DNA from: Mycolicibacterium anyangense
GTDB taxonomy: Bacteria; Actinomycetota; Actinomycetes; Mycobacteriales; Mycobacteriaceae
Length of the DNA stretch: 64,000 bases
Assembly (NCBI RefSeq): GCF_010731855.1
Contig: NZ_AP022620.1
Location: forward strand, 3,534,001-3,598,000
Reading direction: 5' to 3'
The notes under the pieces were generated by a model, which ran no database searches, was not told the origin of the DNA, and saw only the letters and a program-made list of their open reading frames with translations. A program made the position numbers and the translations under genes. Each line of letters opens with the position of its first letter. The first letter of the stretch is position 1. Below, in pieces: positions 1 through 9,100 of this stretch.

Positions 1-20
1 ACAGCCAGTCGGATTCGGCC

Positions 21-1076
21 ATGAAAGTTCATTTGCAGGTCGACGGCGACCCGCGCCGCGTGCTCGACAGTGCCCGCAGCATCGTCCAAGCCGGAGCTGA
101 CGGGGCTTTCTCCTTTGAAGGTCAACACGATGTGTTCCTCCCGCTAGTGCTCAGCGCCGTCGAAACCGACCTCGAGGTGATGACCAACGTCGCTATCGCT
201 GGCCCGCGCAGCCCACTCCACCTGGCACATGCCGCCTACGATTTGCAAAGCTACAGCGGTGGGCGCTTCCGATTAGGGCTCGGCTCCCAGATTCGGGTGC
301 ACATCGAGAAGCGCTACAGCGGTCGATGGGAGAAACCGGCCGCCCGGGTAGCCGAAACCGTGGCAGCAGTGAAAGCTATCTTCGCGGCCTGGGAAGGGCA
401 GGCGCCCTTGGATTTCCGGGGTGAGTTCTACACCCACACCCTCATGCCAGCCAACTTCAACCCGGGCCCGAATCCATACGGTCCACCAGCGGTGCTGATG
501 GGTGGGCTAGGACCGGTGATGACACGTAAAGCAGCAGAGGTCGCCGACGGTCTGCTGGTGATGCCGTTCACCAGCACCCGATTCTTCGCCGAGCAGACGA
601 TGACCGCTGTCACAGACGGGTTGCGCAGAGCAGGCAGGGTCGACCACCCCTTCCCGATCATCGCCCAGGTCATGGTCGCGATGGGGAGCATCGACACCGA
701 GCTGCGCAAGGCGATCGACCTCGTCGCCTTCCTCATCGGCTTCTACGGTTCAACGCCGAACTATCGTCGGGTTCTCGACATCGAGGGCTGGGGCGAGCTG
801 CAACCGCGGCTCAACGCTCTATCCAAGGGAGGCAATTACCCTGAGATGCGCGAGCTCGTCTCCGACGACATGGTCGATACATACGGTGTGGTAGGCACAC
901 CGCGGCAATGTGCTGAGCAGATCTATCGCCGCTTCGGCGACCATGCATCCGAGGTCTGCTGCTACTTCCCCGGCTACAAACCGAGCATCGCGGATTTGTC
1001 CGCTTTTGTGCGGAGCCTTCACGACCTACCATCGCCCAGCGAAACATCCTCGGCCCGTGCAGATCTGCGGCATTAG
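21..1076 (+). CDS. LLM-class F420-dependent oxidoreductase (TIGR03617-like)
   Basis: A 351-residue luciferase-like monooxygenase fold protein. The family uses reduced F420 (or FMN) to reduce or oxidise small organic substrates in the cytoplasm; the substrate here cannot be told. The N-terminus (MKVHLQVDGDP) and the GGRFRLGLGSQ segment near residue 80 are typical of mycobacterial F420-linked members, and the C-terminal TYGVVGTPRQCAEQI block is the usual family ending. The ATG at 21 gives a full-length protein, so the gene appears complete although only 20 bases precede it. A crotonase gene follows 72 bp downstream on the same strand, which suggests co-transcription in a catabolic operon. Confident of the superfamily, not of the reaction. 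Confidence 0.85.
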   Translation: MKVHLQVDGDPRRVLDSARSIVQAGADGAFSFEGQHDVFLPLVLSAVETDLEVMTNVAIAGPRSPLHLAHAAYDLQSYSGGRFRLGLGSQIRVHIEKRYSGRWEKPAARVAETVAAVKAIFAAWEGQAPLDFRGEFYTHTLMPANFNPGPNPYGPPAVLMGGLGPVMTRKAAEVADGLLVMPFTSTRFFAEQTMTAVTDGLRRAGRVDHPFPIIAQVMVAMGSIDTELRKAIDLVAFLIGFYGSTPNYRRVLDIEGWGELQPRLNALSKGGNYPEMRELVSDDMVDTYGVVGTPRQCAEQIYRRFGDHASEVCCYFPGYKPSIADLSAFVRSLHDLPSPSETSSARADLRH

Positions 1077-1148
1077 CTCCCTTTAGATCGTCAGAATGCG
1101 CAACACAATCTCGAAGAGAGCCGGGGCAAGGAAAGGCGACGCAGCTCC

Positions 1149-1970
1149 ATGAAGTCTGTCGATAATAACTATCCGACCATTCCCGACCTACCCGTGTCCT
1201 TGGCCGACGGCGTGTTGTCGGTCACCTTCAACCGCCCTGAGAGTCTAAATTCTCTCTCCGCGTCGATGCTCGTCGGGCTGGTCGGCATCCTGAACCTGGC
1301 CGCAGTGGATCCGCGGGTGAGGGTGGTACAGCTCAGCGGCGCGGGCTCTAGCTTTTCGTCCGGTGCCGGTATCGGCGGCGAGGACTTCACACAGCCAGGA
1401 GCACCGGTGACACCGGCCGACATCCTGGAGGCCACCAACGACACTGTCCGCGCAATCACCAAATTGCCGCAACCGGTGGTGGCCGTCATTCGAGGTGCCG
1501 CAGCCGGAGTCGCGGTCTCGTTGGCGCTGGCGTGCGATATCGTACTGGCCTCCGAAACAGCTTTTTTCGCCCTCACTTTCACCAAGATCGGACTGATGCC
1601 TGATGGCGGCGCGTCAGCTCTCATCGCTGCCGCGGCAGGTCGCGTCCGTGCGATGCGAATGGCGCTGCTGGCCCAGCGCATCCCCGCACCAACTGCTTAC
1701 GACTGGGGCCTCATCAGCGGGATCTATCCAGACGACGCGCTGGGAGCCGAGGCGGATAAGATCGTTGCATCGTTGGCGGCCGGGCCCGCGACCGCGCTGG
1801 GTAAAACCAACAGCGCCATCAATTCTGCCGCCCTGAGCGAACTCAACGAGGCTCTCGAACGCGAGAAGCATGGCCAGCAGATCCTTATCGAGGGCAGCGA
1901 GTTCCGCGAAGGCATCGCAGCTTTTCAACAACGCAGAACGGCGAATTTCGCTGCCCCGCTGGAGCGATGA
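1149..1970 (+). CDS. Enoyl-CoA hydratase/isomerase (crotonase) family protein
   Basis: A 273-residue crotonase-fold protein. It is expected to act on acyl-CoA thioesters (hydration or isomerisation) in beta-oxidation-like catabolism. The opening VTFNRPESLNSLS block, the oxyanion-hole segment LSGAGSSFSSGAGIGGED (about residues 57-75) and the second oxyanion segment RGAAAGVAVSLALACDIV (about 115-132) are plain. The usual FCAGAD sequence is FSSGAG here, and the region that normally carries the catalytic glutamate reads MPDGGASAL, so the exact chemistry may differ from a hydratase. The ATG is preceded by an AAAGGCGAC stretch that can serve as ribosome binding site. It lies downstream of an F420-type oxidoreductase on the same strand. 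Confidence 0.87.
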   Translation: MKSVDNNYPTIPDLPVSLADGVLSVTFNRPESLNSLSASMLVGLVGILNLAAVDPRVRVVQLSGAGSSFSSGAGIGGEDFTQPGAPVTPADILEATNDTVRAITKLPQPVVAVIRGAAAGVAVSLALACDIVLASETAFFALTFTKIGLMPDGGASALIAAAAGRVRAMRMALLAQRIPAPTAYDWGLISGIYPDDALGAEADKIVASLAAGPATALGKTNSAINSAALSELNEALEREKHGQQILIEGSEFREGIAAFQQRRTANFAAPLER

Positions 1971-2069
1971 CAACAACGTGACCCTAGCCGCCGACGCGGA
2001 CACCTCGGCTGCGAACCAGCAATCGACGCAGTGAGCGTAGTTGCGGCCGCTTAGCGCCGAACCTTGACG

Positions 2070-3116
2070 TCATTTGGCAGCGGTGCGGTATGCGCTGACA
2101 ATCGGTTCGAGTTCGTCGGGCGTTGCGCCATGCAGGATGACCGCGTCGGCACCGTAGTCGAACTCCTTACGGACCCGCGCGACGCATTGCTGGGGCGATC
2201 CTGTTGCCGAGGGCTCGAGCCATTCGTCGGGGATCAGCGTGGCGATGTGTTGGATCTGGTCGGCGGTCGCCTTATGGTCGATCCCTCCTGGAATCGATTG
2301 CACCACCTTGTCATCGCGAAACTTCTGCAGTACCGCGGGATCCCATCCGTTGGTGCCAACAATGAGGTCGCCGTACCCCTGCAGATAGGTAGCGAGCCGG
2401 GCGACAGTCTTCTTCAGGCGCAGCTCCTCGGGCAGGTGATCACCGACGGTGGCGAAGCACGACCACACCCGCACAGTGGCCGGATCACGGCCCGCTTGTT
2501 CGGCGGCGGTCTTCACTGTGGCGACCGCGCGCTGGACCGTTTCCGGGGTGAAGTACGTGTGCAGAATGACATCGTCGAATTCTCGCCCAGCCAGCGCAAG
2601 CGTCTTCGGGCCAAATGCCACAATCGCCAGCCGAATGTCTTCATCAAAGTCCGGATCTAGCAGAAGCATCTGATACTGGCCGATCGGTCCGTCGTGGTGG
2701 ACGATGATCTCGCCGTGCCACAGGCGTCGCATCACCTGAGCGAAGTCTTCCAGCTGGGCGGTCGTCACCGACGACACACCGAACGCGTTATAGATTGCCG
2801 CCACGCCCCGTCCCAACCCGAGAGTGAATCTGCCGCCGGACAGGCGGTGCATGGTCGCCGCCCACGCTCCGGTGATCAAGGGGTGGCGAGTGTTGTGGTT
2901 GGTAGCACCTGTCGCGATGCGCATATTGCTCGTGACCGCAAGGGCCGCACCGGTAAGTGAGGATGCCTCTTTAAAATTCCAGCGCTCGGAAATGAACGCC
3001 GTGCCAAAGCCGAGCTGCTCACCGCGACGAGCTTCCGCCACAAGACCGGCGGGTCCCTCACCCCCGGCGCCCGCCAAGAGGTAGTAACCCAGTTCATTCA
3101 GCATTCGGTCGGTCAC
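2070..3116 (-). CDS. LLM-class F420-dependent oxidoreductase (TIGR03857-like)
   Basis: A 348-residue luciferase-like monooxygenase family member, a cytoplasmic flavin/F420 enzyme of unknown substrate. The N-terminal LNELGYYLLAGAGGEGP, the FGTAFISERWNFKE strand-helix near residue 40 and GGRFTLGLGRGVAAIYNAFG near 95 are hallmarks. It differs clearly from the oxidoreductase at the left edge, so the two are not recent duplicates. The GTG at 3116 is chosen because AAAGGGA lies about seven bases upstream; an ATG four codons later is possible. The upstream gap contains the 12-bp palindrome AACACCGGTGTT (3174-3185). It is convergent with the crotonase gene. Confidence 0.84.
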   Translation of the reverse strand: MTDRMLNELGYYLLAGAGGEGPAGLVAEARRGEQLGFGTAFISERWNFKEASSLTGAALAVTSNMRIATGATNHNTRHPLITGAWAATMHRLSGGRFTLGLGRGVAAIYNAFGVSSVTTAQLEDFAQVMRRLWHGEIIVHHDGPIGQYQMLLLDPDFDEDIRLAIVAFGPKTLALAGREFDDVILHTYFTPETVQRAVATVKTAAEQAGRDPATVRVWSCFATVGDHLPEELRLKKTVARLATYLQGYGDLIVGTNGWDPAVLQKFRDDKVVQSIPGGIDHKATADQIQHIATLIPDEWLEPSATGSPQQCVARVRKEFDYGADAVILHGATPDELEPIVSAYRTAAK

Positions 3117-3173
3117 ACGAGATCCCTTTCACCTACGGGGTGCCGCAAACGTACGTGCAGAGCGCATCTGAGC

Positions 3174-3204
3174 AACACCGGTGTTCCTGCACAACACGCG
3201 ATGA
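3174..3204. promoter_or_regulatory. Palindrome AACACCGGTGTT and distal AACACC half-site
   Basis: AACACCGGTGTT is a perfect 12-bp palindrome about 58 bases upstream of the LLM oxidoreductase start at 3116. A second AACACC lies downstream near 3205, giving GGTGTT...AACACC arms as well. It may be a regulator binding site for the oxidoreductase gene. No promoter boxes were matched and the regulator is unknown. The rest of the 3117-3368 gap shows no gene. Confidence 0.35.
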
Positions 3205-3368
3205 ACACCTGCGACCACAACAGGAGGCCGAAACCCCCTGTGCGGGAGCCAGTATTCGGCCAAAATTCTTAGTTTGGTTCTCCGCAAGGACAGGCGGCGA
3301 GTGGCCTTCGTGGCCGTTTTCAAGTGTTGGCGCGACGACGCGGATAAGGAGGCGCCCTTCGGGGGCGA

Positions 3369-4484
3369 TCACGTGAAGAGCAGTTCGAAGGCGTCGAGGT
3401 CGGTGATGGCGGCCGACGATCTCTCGGCCATCACCGTAAACATCCGATCTCCACGCTCAGAGCGTTGGGCGACAAAAGCACCCACTACCGTCATGAATGG
3501 CGCATAAAAGATGGCGTATCGGTAATCGTCCCAGCAGTGCTCGAGGTCGTAATGCGTCACGCCCAGTTCGACGAGTCTTCGGTGATAGGCCGAGACGATC
3601 TCGTACTCCGAACTGCGGCGGTCCTGGGTGGTGAGTCCGGTGGCGAGCAACAATGCGATGTCGCGCAAAGGTAGGCCGGTCGACACGACTTGCCAGTCCA
3701 CTGCCACAACCGGATCGGGCATATGGGGCGCGTCAAACAGGAGGTTGTCGGGCCGGTAGTCGCCATGTACCAACGAATACGGCTGGCTGCGTCGGGTAGC
3801 CCAACTGGTAAAGAGGTCGACGAACTCTTGGAGAACCGACTCCGTCGAAGGATCAACGGAGTAGCGGCGGAGGAACTGCTCGGTAGCCTCAGCGAGAAAC
3901 TTCGCGGTGAAGTCCACCATCGACGACCATTCGGGTATGAGCCAATCCAGGGAACGAATGCGCGGGTCATTCCACGTAGGCCCATGCAGACCCGCGACGT
4001 TAACAGCCGCGACTTCTGCCTGCCTCACGGAACATCCGGCGATCTGGTCACCCGGCAGCTTCGGCGCCATGTCTTCCAACAACAAGGTGAACTCGTTGGT
4101 CGAATCATCAAGTGCGGCTAAATAACAACGTGGCACACGTGCCTGGATCCGGTCGGCGAACTCCCGGTAGAAGCTGACTTCACAACGGTAGCCCAATGCT
4201 CCTGCCGCCCGGCTGCTCTCATCAGCAGCAGGCAGTTTCACGACCAGCCGGCGCGGGCCGTCCCCGTCGGCGTAGTCAATCGTCAATCTGAAGCACGAAC
4301 CCATCTGTCCGGTACCGATGGGTTCGGACTCGACCCCGCGCACGGTGACGGCAAGACCCGACGCACGAAGCACCGCAGTCAACCAATGTGAGTCGATCTG
4401 GCCAACATTGGAGACACCACGCGTGCCCTGCGCGCCATCGGCGAGAGCAGCATCATTCTGATTCTGACTCACAGGTTTGCCCAC
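3369..4484 (-). CDS. APH/ecdysteroid-kinase-like phosphotransferase
   Basis: A 371-residue protein-kinase-like phosphotransferase related to aminoglycoside and ecdysteroid kinases. Near residue 240 it has LVHGDYRPDNLLFD, the Brenner-type catalytic loop (HGD...N), followed by VAVDWQ, the position of the metal-binding aspartate. The early LVVKLPAADES supplies the ATP-binding lysine. Such proteins are common in mycobacterial lipid/steroid gene clusters, where the substrate is mostly unknown; antibiotic resistance should not be assumed. The start is a GTG at 4484 with only weak ribosome-binding signal; a GTG four codons later is an alternative. A promoter with a TGTCA-N4-TGACA operator lies about 180 bases upstream and points toward this gene. 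Confidence 0.82.
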   Translation of the reverse strand: MGKPVSQNQNDAALADGAQGTRGVSNVGQIDSHWLTAVLRASGLAVTVRGVESEPIGTGQMGSCFRLTIDYADGDGPRRLVVKLPAADESSRAAGALGYRCEVSFYREFADRIQARVPRCYLAALDDSTNEFTLLLEDMAPKLPGDQIAGCSVRQAEVAAVNVAGLHGPTWNDPRIRSLDWLIPEWSSMVDFTAKFLAEATEQFLRRYSVDPSTESVLQEFVDLFTSWATRRSQPYSLVHGDYRPDNLLFDAPHMPDPVVAVDWQVVSTGLPLRDIALLLATGLTTQDRRSSEYEIVSAYHRRLVELGVTHYDLEHCWDDYRYAIFYAPFMTVVGAFVAQRSERGDRMFTVMAERSSAAITDLDAFELLFT

Positions 4485-4659
4485 TGAGGCATCATGGGAT
4501 CGGGCGTGGCGCGGCGCAGCCCCACGATCCGGCGCGCGAGGGTGTGACGAAGGCCGTGCGGGGATTTGCTGGAGCGCGTCGTGCCCGCAGAAACAGCACC
4601 TGAACTACACATACCTCCACGCCTCTCCGGATCGCGCGACTGGCGACCACAGTGGATGG

Positions 4660-4689
4660 ACTGTGTCACTTCTGACATGTCTGTGTCAA
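4660..4689 (-). promoter_or_regulatory. Promoter with TGTCA-N4-TGACA operator facing the phosphotransferase
   Basis: On the minus strand there is a TTGACA (-35, 4684-4689), six bases, then the inverted repeat TGTCAGAAGTGACA (4664-4677). The -10 position, after an 18-base spacer, reads CACAGT, which is a weak box. The same 14-mer in the other orientation, at the same six-base distance from a TTGACA, occurs at 25029-25058. This suggests one TetR-type regulator controls both. The surrounding 4485-5063 interval (about 580 bp) holds no gene I can recognise. Confidence 0.6.
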
Positions 4690-5063
4690 TGCTGCCGCAG
4701 GCTGTTCGGCATAGTTGGATTATGGACTACTGCTACTCCTGCCAGTGCTGCTCGTAACTCGGTGATCTCGACATCCGTCAGCGACGACATGCGGCCAGCC
4801 ACTACGGCGACTGTGCGTCTCATGCTCAACATTCGCTCCGACCGAATGGGGCGGTGCGCAGGTCATCCGCGAACCCCCGTAACCCACAGGCTGATTCATC
4901 CCCCACCGTCGATACACAACCGCCCGAGGACACTCCCAACCGGCTATAGACGTCGGCGGCGGCAGCTCAAAGCTGGCCAGCTAGGTTTCCAGAATCCCTG
5001 GCGGGGTCACACTCCACCGTCCATCAGCGCATCCTAGACGTCTCAGCAACCGGTACCCAGGCG

Positions 5064-5119
5064 TTGACTTCAGTCGTCTTATAGGTCATTCTTCTGTCAG
5101 AACAGACATCATGATGTCT
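5064..5119 (+). promoter_or_regulatory. Putative promoter and 16-bp palindromic operator upstream of the mce region
   Basis: TTGACT (5064-5069), a 17-base spacer and CATTCT (5087-5092) form a plausible promoter. It is followed at once by TGTCAGAACAGACA (5095-5108), an imperfect inverted repeat, overlapping the perfect 16-bp palindrome AGACATCATGATGTCT (5104-5119). The site lies just downstream of the predicted start point, where a repressor would block transcription. It is the only clear promoter-like element before the thiolase/yrbE remnants and mceA, so it may now drive the mce operon. Confidence 0.5.
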
Positions 5120-5163
5120 TTTCTGCCTCTGGGGCGGCGGTTCCGGGGAGAGGGTTTCCTGCA

Positions 5164-5442
5164 TTGTTGATGATTGGTCGTCTGCCGTCGCACTTGCCGA
5201 GGTCAGAGTCGGACGTGTCCGGTGGCACTTTGCCGGCGAATCCGAGTGGCGGCCTGAAGGCCAAGGGCCATCTGCTCGGTGCGACCGGGGTGGCTCAGTG
5301 TGTGGAGCTCTTCGACCAGCTGCGTGGTGAGGCCGGCAATCAGGTGGACGGCGCACGAATCGGACTGGCCCACAGCATCAGTGGGCCGACGGCGGTCGCC
5401 GCGGTCGCGATCCTGAAGAGATCTGATACCGATGCCTGTTAG
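5164..5442 (+). pseudogene. C-terminal remnant of a thiolase
   Basis: Only the end of a thiolase (acetyl-CoA acetyltransferase type) is present. From about 5215 the frame reads [18 protein letters not shown] then [19 protein letters not shown] and [18 protein letters not shown], the classic C-terminal block with its conserved His (GHP in intact enzymes; Pro is Leu here). The N-terminal catalytic cysteine domain is absent, and no upstream frame supplies it. The stop overlaps the ATG of the following YrbE remnant, so the two were once adjacent genes of an operon. A functional enzyme is not possible from this fragment. Confidence 0.8.
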
Positions 5443-5722
5443 GGGAGCAGATCGTTGGTCGCCGGGCATTGCGCTGAGTAGTGCGGCTGGTCCGATGCAG
5501 GCCATTGGTGGCTTGTTTGCTATGTCGGCGGATGCGGTGCGGTTTGTGTTTCGCAAGCCGTTTCAGTGGCGGGAGTTTTCGGAGCAGTCGTGGTTTGTGG
5601 CGCGGGTGTCGTTAGCGCCGACGTTGTTGGTGGCGATTCCGTCTCCGTCATCCTGCTGGTATCCCTGGCCATCTACGGCTCCAACGGCAACTTCAACCTG
5701 TCCGGATCGGGAGATGACGTGA
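5432..5722 (+). pseudogene. Deleted YrbE (MlaE-like) permease remnant
   Basis: The first about 70 codons encode the N-terminus of a YrbEA-type Mce permease (GPMQAIGGLFAMSADAVRF, then FQWREFSEQSWFVARVSLAP). Homology stops after VAIP near 5640. From there to about 5712 another frame reads VILLVSLAIYGSNGNFNLSG, which looks like the last helix and tail of a YrbE protein, probably YrbEB. A single deletion of most of yrbEA plus yrbEB explains this arrangement. After the junction the YrbEA frame runs on with unrelated sequence to a stop at 5720-5722. The tail frame has no stop and reads into mceA, so a stop may also have been lost. The operon therefore has no intact permease gene here. The assignment of the tail to YrbEB is inference. 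Confidence 0.75.
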
Positions 5723-6996
5723 CACGCAATCTCGGTCCGGGTCCGGCCGACCGATCCGAAACCGAAACCCATGCAGCGCCGGTTGCGGCGCGAACCGGCG
5801 CAAGCTTCGGCGCAACCGGATGGGCACGGCCGATTGCGGGTCTGGCCACGGTCGTCCTCGTGGTCGCTATCGTCGCGGTTGCCGTCGGTCTCTTCCGCGG
5901 CGACTTCACCAAAACCGTTCCAGTGACCGTGATCTCCGATCGGGCGGGACTGGTGATGAACCCCGACGCGCGCGTGAAGATGCGCGGTGTCCAGGTCGGC
6001 AAGGTGGAATCGATCGAGAGCCGCGCCGACGGCACCGCGGCACTGCACCTGGCGATGGATCCCGCGCAGCTGCGCAAGATCCCGTCGAATGTCGTCGCCG
6101 ACATCGCGTCCACCACAGTTTTCGGCGCCAAGTACGTCAACTTCCAACCGCCGGCAGACCCGTCGCCAAAGCCGATGTACGCCGGTCAGGTCCTGCAGGG
6201 CCAGCACGTGACGGTTGAAATCAACACCGTGTTCCAGCAACTCACTCAGGTGCTGAACAAGATCGACCCGACCCAGCTCAACGCGACCCTCGGTGCCCTC
6301 TCGGAGGCATTCGCCGGGCGTGGCCACAGATTCGGCCAGACCATCGCAGACTTCGACGAACTGTTGGCCAAGATGGAGCCCAGCCTGCCGAACCTGGCGA
6401 AGGACATCGAACTGTCCGCCCCAGTGTCGTCGGCCTATGCCGATGCCGCACCAAATCTGGTCAAGACCGTGCAGAGTACCAACAAAGTCAGCGACAGCAT
6501 CGTCGATGAGCAGCAGAACCTCGATAGCCTCCTGGTCAACATGATTGGGTTGGCCGACGAAGGCAACGAGGTGCTCGGCACCAACCAGCCGGCCCTGAGC
6601 AAGGTGCTTCATCTGCTCGCGCCCACCACGACGTTGTTCAACGAGTACGCACCGGCGATCGACTGCACACTCAAAGGCATGAACTCGATCCGACTATCAC
6701 CGCCCCCGGTGGATCCCGGCTTAGCAGTTTCGGTTGCCTTCACCCTGGGCATCGAACGGTATCGCTACCCGTCGAACCTGCCTAAGGTCGCCGCCTCGGG
6801 CGGTCCGCAGTGCATGGGCCTGCCCTACATCGGATACGGCAAGAAGTCCAAATACCTGGTGACCGACGTTGGCGCGAACCCGTGGCATTACGGCAACCAG
6901 GGCATCCTGCTGAACTCCGACGGTCTCAAGCAGCTGTTGTTCGGACCGTTAGACGGGCCACCGCGCAACACTGCACAGATCGGGCAGCCGGGATGA
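5719..6996 (+). CDS. MceA-family protein
   Basis: First Mce protein of the operon (425 residues from the chosen start). Mce proteins form periplasmic hexameric tubes that carry lipids such as sterols or fatty acids toward YrbE permeases. An N-terminal transmembrane helix (about residues 36-58) precedes the MlaD/Mce domain (about 62-145, with VKMRGVQVGKVESIE and TTVFGAKYVNFQPP); a long helical segment and a C-terminal part follow. The GTG at 5719 is chosen because GGGAGATGAC supplies a ribosome binding site and because the frame further upstream belongs to the YrbE remnant. It overlaps mceB by ATGA. Confidence 0.88.
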   Translation: MTRNLGPGPADRSETETHAAPVAARTGASFGATGWARPIAGLATVVLVVAIVAVAVGLFRGDFTKTVPVTVISDRAGLVMNPDARVKMRGVQVGKVESIESRADGTAALHLAMDPAQLRKIPSNVVADIASTTVFGAKYVNFQPPADPSPKPMYAGQVLQGQHVTVEINTVFQQLTQVLNKIDPTQLNATLGALSEAFAGRGHRFGQTIADFDELLAKMEPSLPNLAKDIELSAPVSSAYADAAPNLVKTVQSTNKVSDSIVDEQQNLDSLLVNMIGLADEGNEVLGTNQPALSKVLHLLAPTTTLFNEYAPAIDCTLKGMNSIRLSPPPVDPGLAVSVAFTLGIERYRYPSNLPKVAASGGPQCMGLPYIGYGKKSKYLVTDVGANPWHYGNQGILLNSDGLKQLLFGPLDGPPRNTAQIGQPG

Positions 6997-8018
6997 TGAG
7001 CACCACAAGCACACTCGTCAAGTTCGGCGTGTTCGCGGTGGTGATGGCGCTCCTGACCGCCTTTCTGTTTTTGACCTTCAGCAACTACCGCAGCGGTTCG
7101 ACCTCCGGATACTCGGCGGTGTTCGCCGACGCATCCCGGCTCAAGGACGGCGACACCGTGCGAGTCGCCGGCGTCCGGGTCGGCACGGTCAACAGCGTTG
7201 ACCTGCAACCGGACAAGACCGTTCTGGTCACGTTCGACGCCGACCGCGACATCGTCTTGACCACAGGAACCCAAGCGGCCGTGCGCTATCTGAACCTGAC
7301 CGGCGATCGTTATCTGGATCTGATCGACGGCCCCGGCTCCACCCGCGTGCTGCCGCCGGGATCCCAGATCCCCAAGGATCGCACGCAGGGAGCGCTCGAC
7401 CTGGACCTCCTACTCGGCGGGCTGCGGCCGGTGATCCAGGGACTGAACCCGCAGGATGTCAACGCACTCACCGCTTCACTGATCAATGTTCTACAGGGTC
7501 AGGGCGATACGCTCGACTCGCTGCTCGGCAAGACCACATCGTTCTCGAATGCGTTGGCCAACAACAGCCAGACCGTGGAGCAATTGATCGACAACCTCAA
7601 GGTGGTCGTCGACACGCTCGCCAAGGACGGAGACAAGTTCTCCGGGGCCATCGACAAGCTGGAGCAGCTGATGACCGGCCTGTCGCACGATCGCGAACCG
7701 ATCGTTACCGCGATCACCCAGCTGGACAACGGAACTGCCTCTCTGACCAGCCTTCTCAACGAGGCTCGTGCTCCGCTGAAGGGCGATATCGACGAGCTCA
7801 ATCGGCTGGCGCCACTCATGGACGACAACAGGATCGTTCTCGATAGAGGGCTCCAGCGGGGGCCTGACAACTACCGCAAGATGGCCCGGCTCGGCGCATA
7901 CGGCGGCTTCATCATGTACTACATCTGCGGCCTGTCCATCCGCGTCACTGACCTCCAGGGACGGACCGCAGTCTTCCCAACGATCAAACAAGAATCCGGC
8001 AGGTGTTCGGAGCCATAA
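6993..8018 (+). CDS. MceB-family protein
   Basis: 341 residues. A signal-anchor helix (about residues 8-27: LVKFGVFAVVMALLTAFLFL) is followed by an Mce domain (YSAVFADASRLKDGDTVRVA, then GVRVGTVNSVDL) and the coiled helical region that builds the transport tube. The protein is short, like other MceB members, and ends in ESGRCSEP. The ATG at 6993 overlaps the mceA stop by four bases, so an apparent earlier ATG in this frame inside mceA is rejected. It is predicted to assemble with the other five Mce proteins in the cell envelope. Confidence 0.88.
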   Translation: MMSTTSTLVKFGVFAVVMALLTAFLFLTFSNYRSGSTSGYSAVFADASRLKDGDTVRVAGVRVGTVNSVDLQPDKTVLVTFDADRDIVLTTGTQAAVRYLNLTGDRYLDLIDGPGSTRVLPPGSQIPKDRTQGALDLDLLLGGLRPVIQGLNPQDVNALTASLINVLQGQGDTLDSLLGKTTSFSNALANNSQTVEQLIDNLKVVVDTLAKDGDKFSGAIDKLEQLMTGLSHDREPIVTAITQLDNGTASLTSLLNEARAPLKGDIDELNRLAPLMDDNRIVLDRGLQRGPDNYRKMARLGAYGGFIMYYICGLSIRVTDLQGRTAVFPTIKQESGRCSEP

Positions 8019-9100
8019 TGCTGAAATACCGAGCTCCAAACCTGTGGCGCGCCGGCTTCCTCGGCGCGGTATTGATCCTCCTGGTGATCGCGGTGGGCCT
8101 GCAGCCCGAGCGGCTATTCCAGCTCGCCACGTCGGTGCGTCACCAGGCGCTGTTCACCGAAGCCGGCGGGATCACCGTCGGCAACGACGTGACGCTGTCC
8201 GGCATCAAAATCGGTTCGGTGAACGATGTTTCGCTTGACAACGGCGACGCCCTGGTCACCTTCACCACCGCGGGCAAATATACGCTGGGCTCGCAGACCG
8301 CCGCCCACATCCAGACCGGCTCGCTGCTGGGTGAGCGCGTCCTCACCCTGGAATCCGCGGGCAGCGGGACCCTCCGTGCCGGCGACGTCATCCCGACGAC
8401 GCGGACGTCCTCGCCGTACTCACTCACCGACGCCGTCAGTGACCTGACCACCGACACCGCCGGCACCGACACCTCGTCACTCAACCAGTCGCTGGACACA
8501 CTCTCGGACACCATCGACCAGCTCGCCCCAAAGTTGGGACCGGCATTCGATGGCTTGAGCAAGCTCTCGCGGTCCCTCGACAGCCGCAACGAGAACCTGG
8601 CCGGTCTACTCAAGAGCGCCGCCGACGTCACCACGGTGCTGGGGCAGCGCAGTCAGCAGCTCAACACATTGATCCTCAATGCCAACTACCTGCTCGGTGT
8701 GCTGAACGACCGCCGCGAGGCCATCGTCGACCTGCTGGCCAACACCGCCGCGGTCTCAGCGCAGCTGACGGGTCTGGTCCACGACAACGAGGACAAACTG
8801 GCGCCAACCCTGCAGCGGCTGAATTCCGTTGTCGCCGTTCTGGAGAAGAACAAAGACAACATCGCAGCGATGCTGCCGAACGTGAAAAAGTTCATCCTCA
8901 CCGAAGGCGAGACGCTGGCCAACGGCCCCTACTACAACGCCTATGTGCCCAACCTGCCACCGGCGGGTCAGCTCCAGCCGTTCCTGGATTATGCGCTCGG
9001 CTTCCGGCGCGGCGTCAACGCAGGCCAGCCGCCCGACACTGCGGGCCCGCGCGCCGAGCTGCCGCTGCCGTACAACGGTATTCCGGAAGGATCCCGCTGA
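8018..9100 (+). CDS. MceC-family protein
   Basis: 360 residues: an N-terminal anchor helix (AGFLGAVLILLVIAVGL), then the Mce domain (HQALFTEAGGITVGNDVTLS, GIKIGSVNDVSL) and a long helical stretch with YNAYVPNLPPAGQLQPF near the end, a recurring MceC feature. The ATG at 8018 shares its first base with the mceB TAA stop, a typical coupled start; an in-frame ATG five codons earlier is possible but lies inside mceB. It is part of the six-gene lipid-transport operon. Confidence 0.87.
   Translation: MLKYRAPNLWRAGFLGAVLILLVIAVGLQPERLFQLATSVRHQALFTEAGGITVGNDVTLSGIKIGSVNDVSLDNGDALVTFTTAGKYTLGSQTAAHIQTGSLLGERVLTLESAGSGTLRAGDVIPTTRTSSPYSLTDAVSDLTTDTAGTDTSSLNQSLDTLSDTIDQLAPKLGPAFDGLSKLSRSLDSRNENLAGLLKSAADVTTVLGQRSQQLNTLILNANYLLGVLNDRREAIVDLLANTAAVSAQLTGLVHDNEDKLAPTLQRLNSVVAVLEKNKDNIAAMLPNVKKFILTEGETLANGPYYNAYVPNLPPAGQLQPFLDYALGFRRGVNAGQPPDTAGPRAELPLPYNGIPEGSR

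Noticed and set aside
3369..4484. Phosphotransferase as an aminoglycoside-resistance gene
   Set aside because: Only the general catalytic loop is shared; family and context point to a catabolic-cluster kinase-like protein, not resistance.
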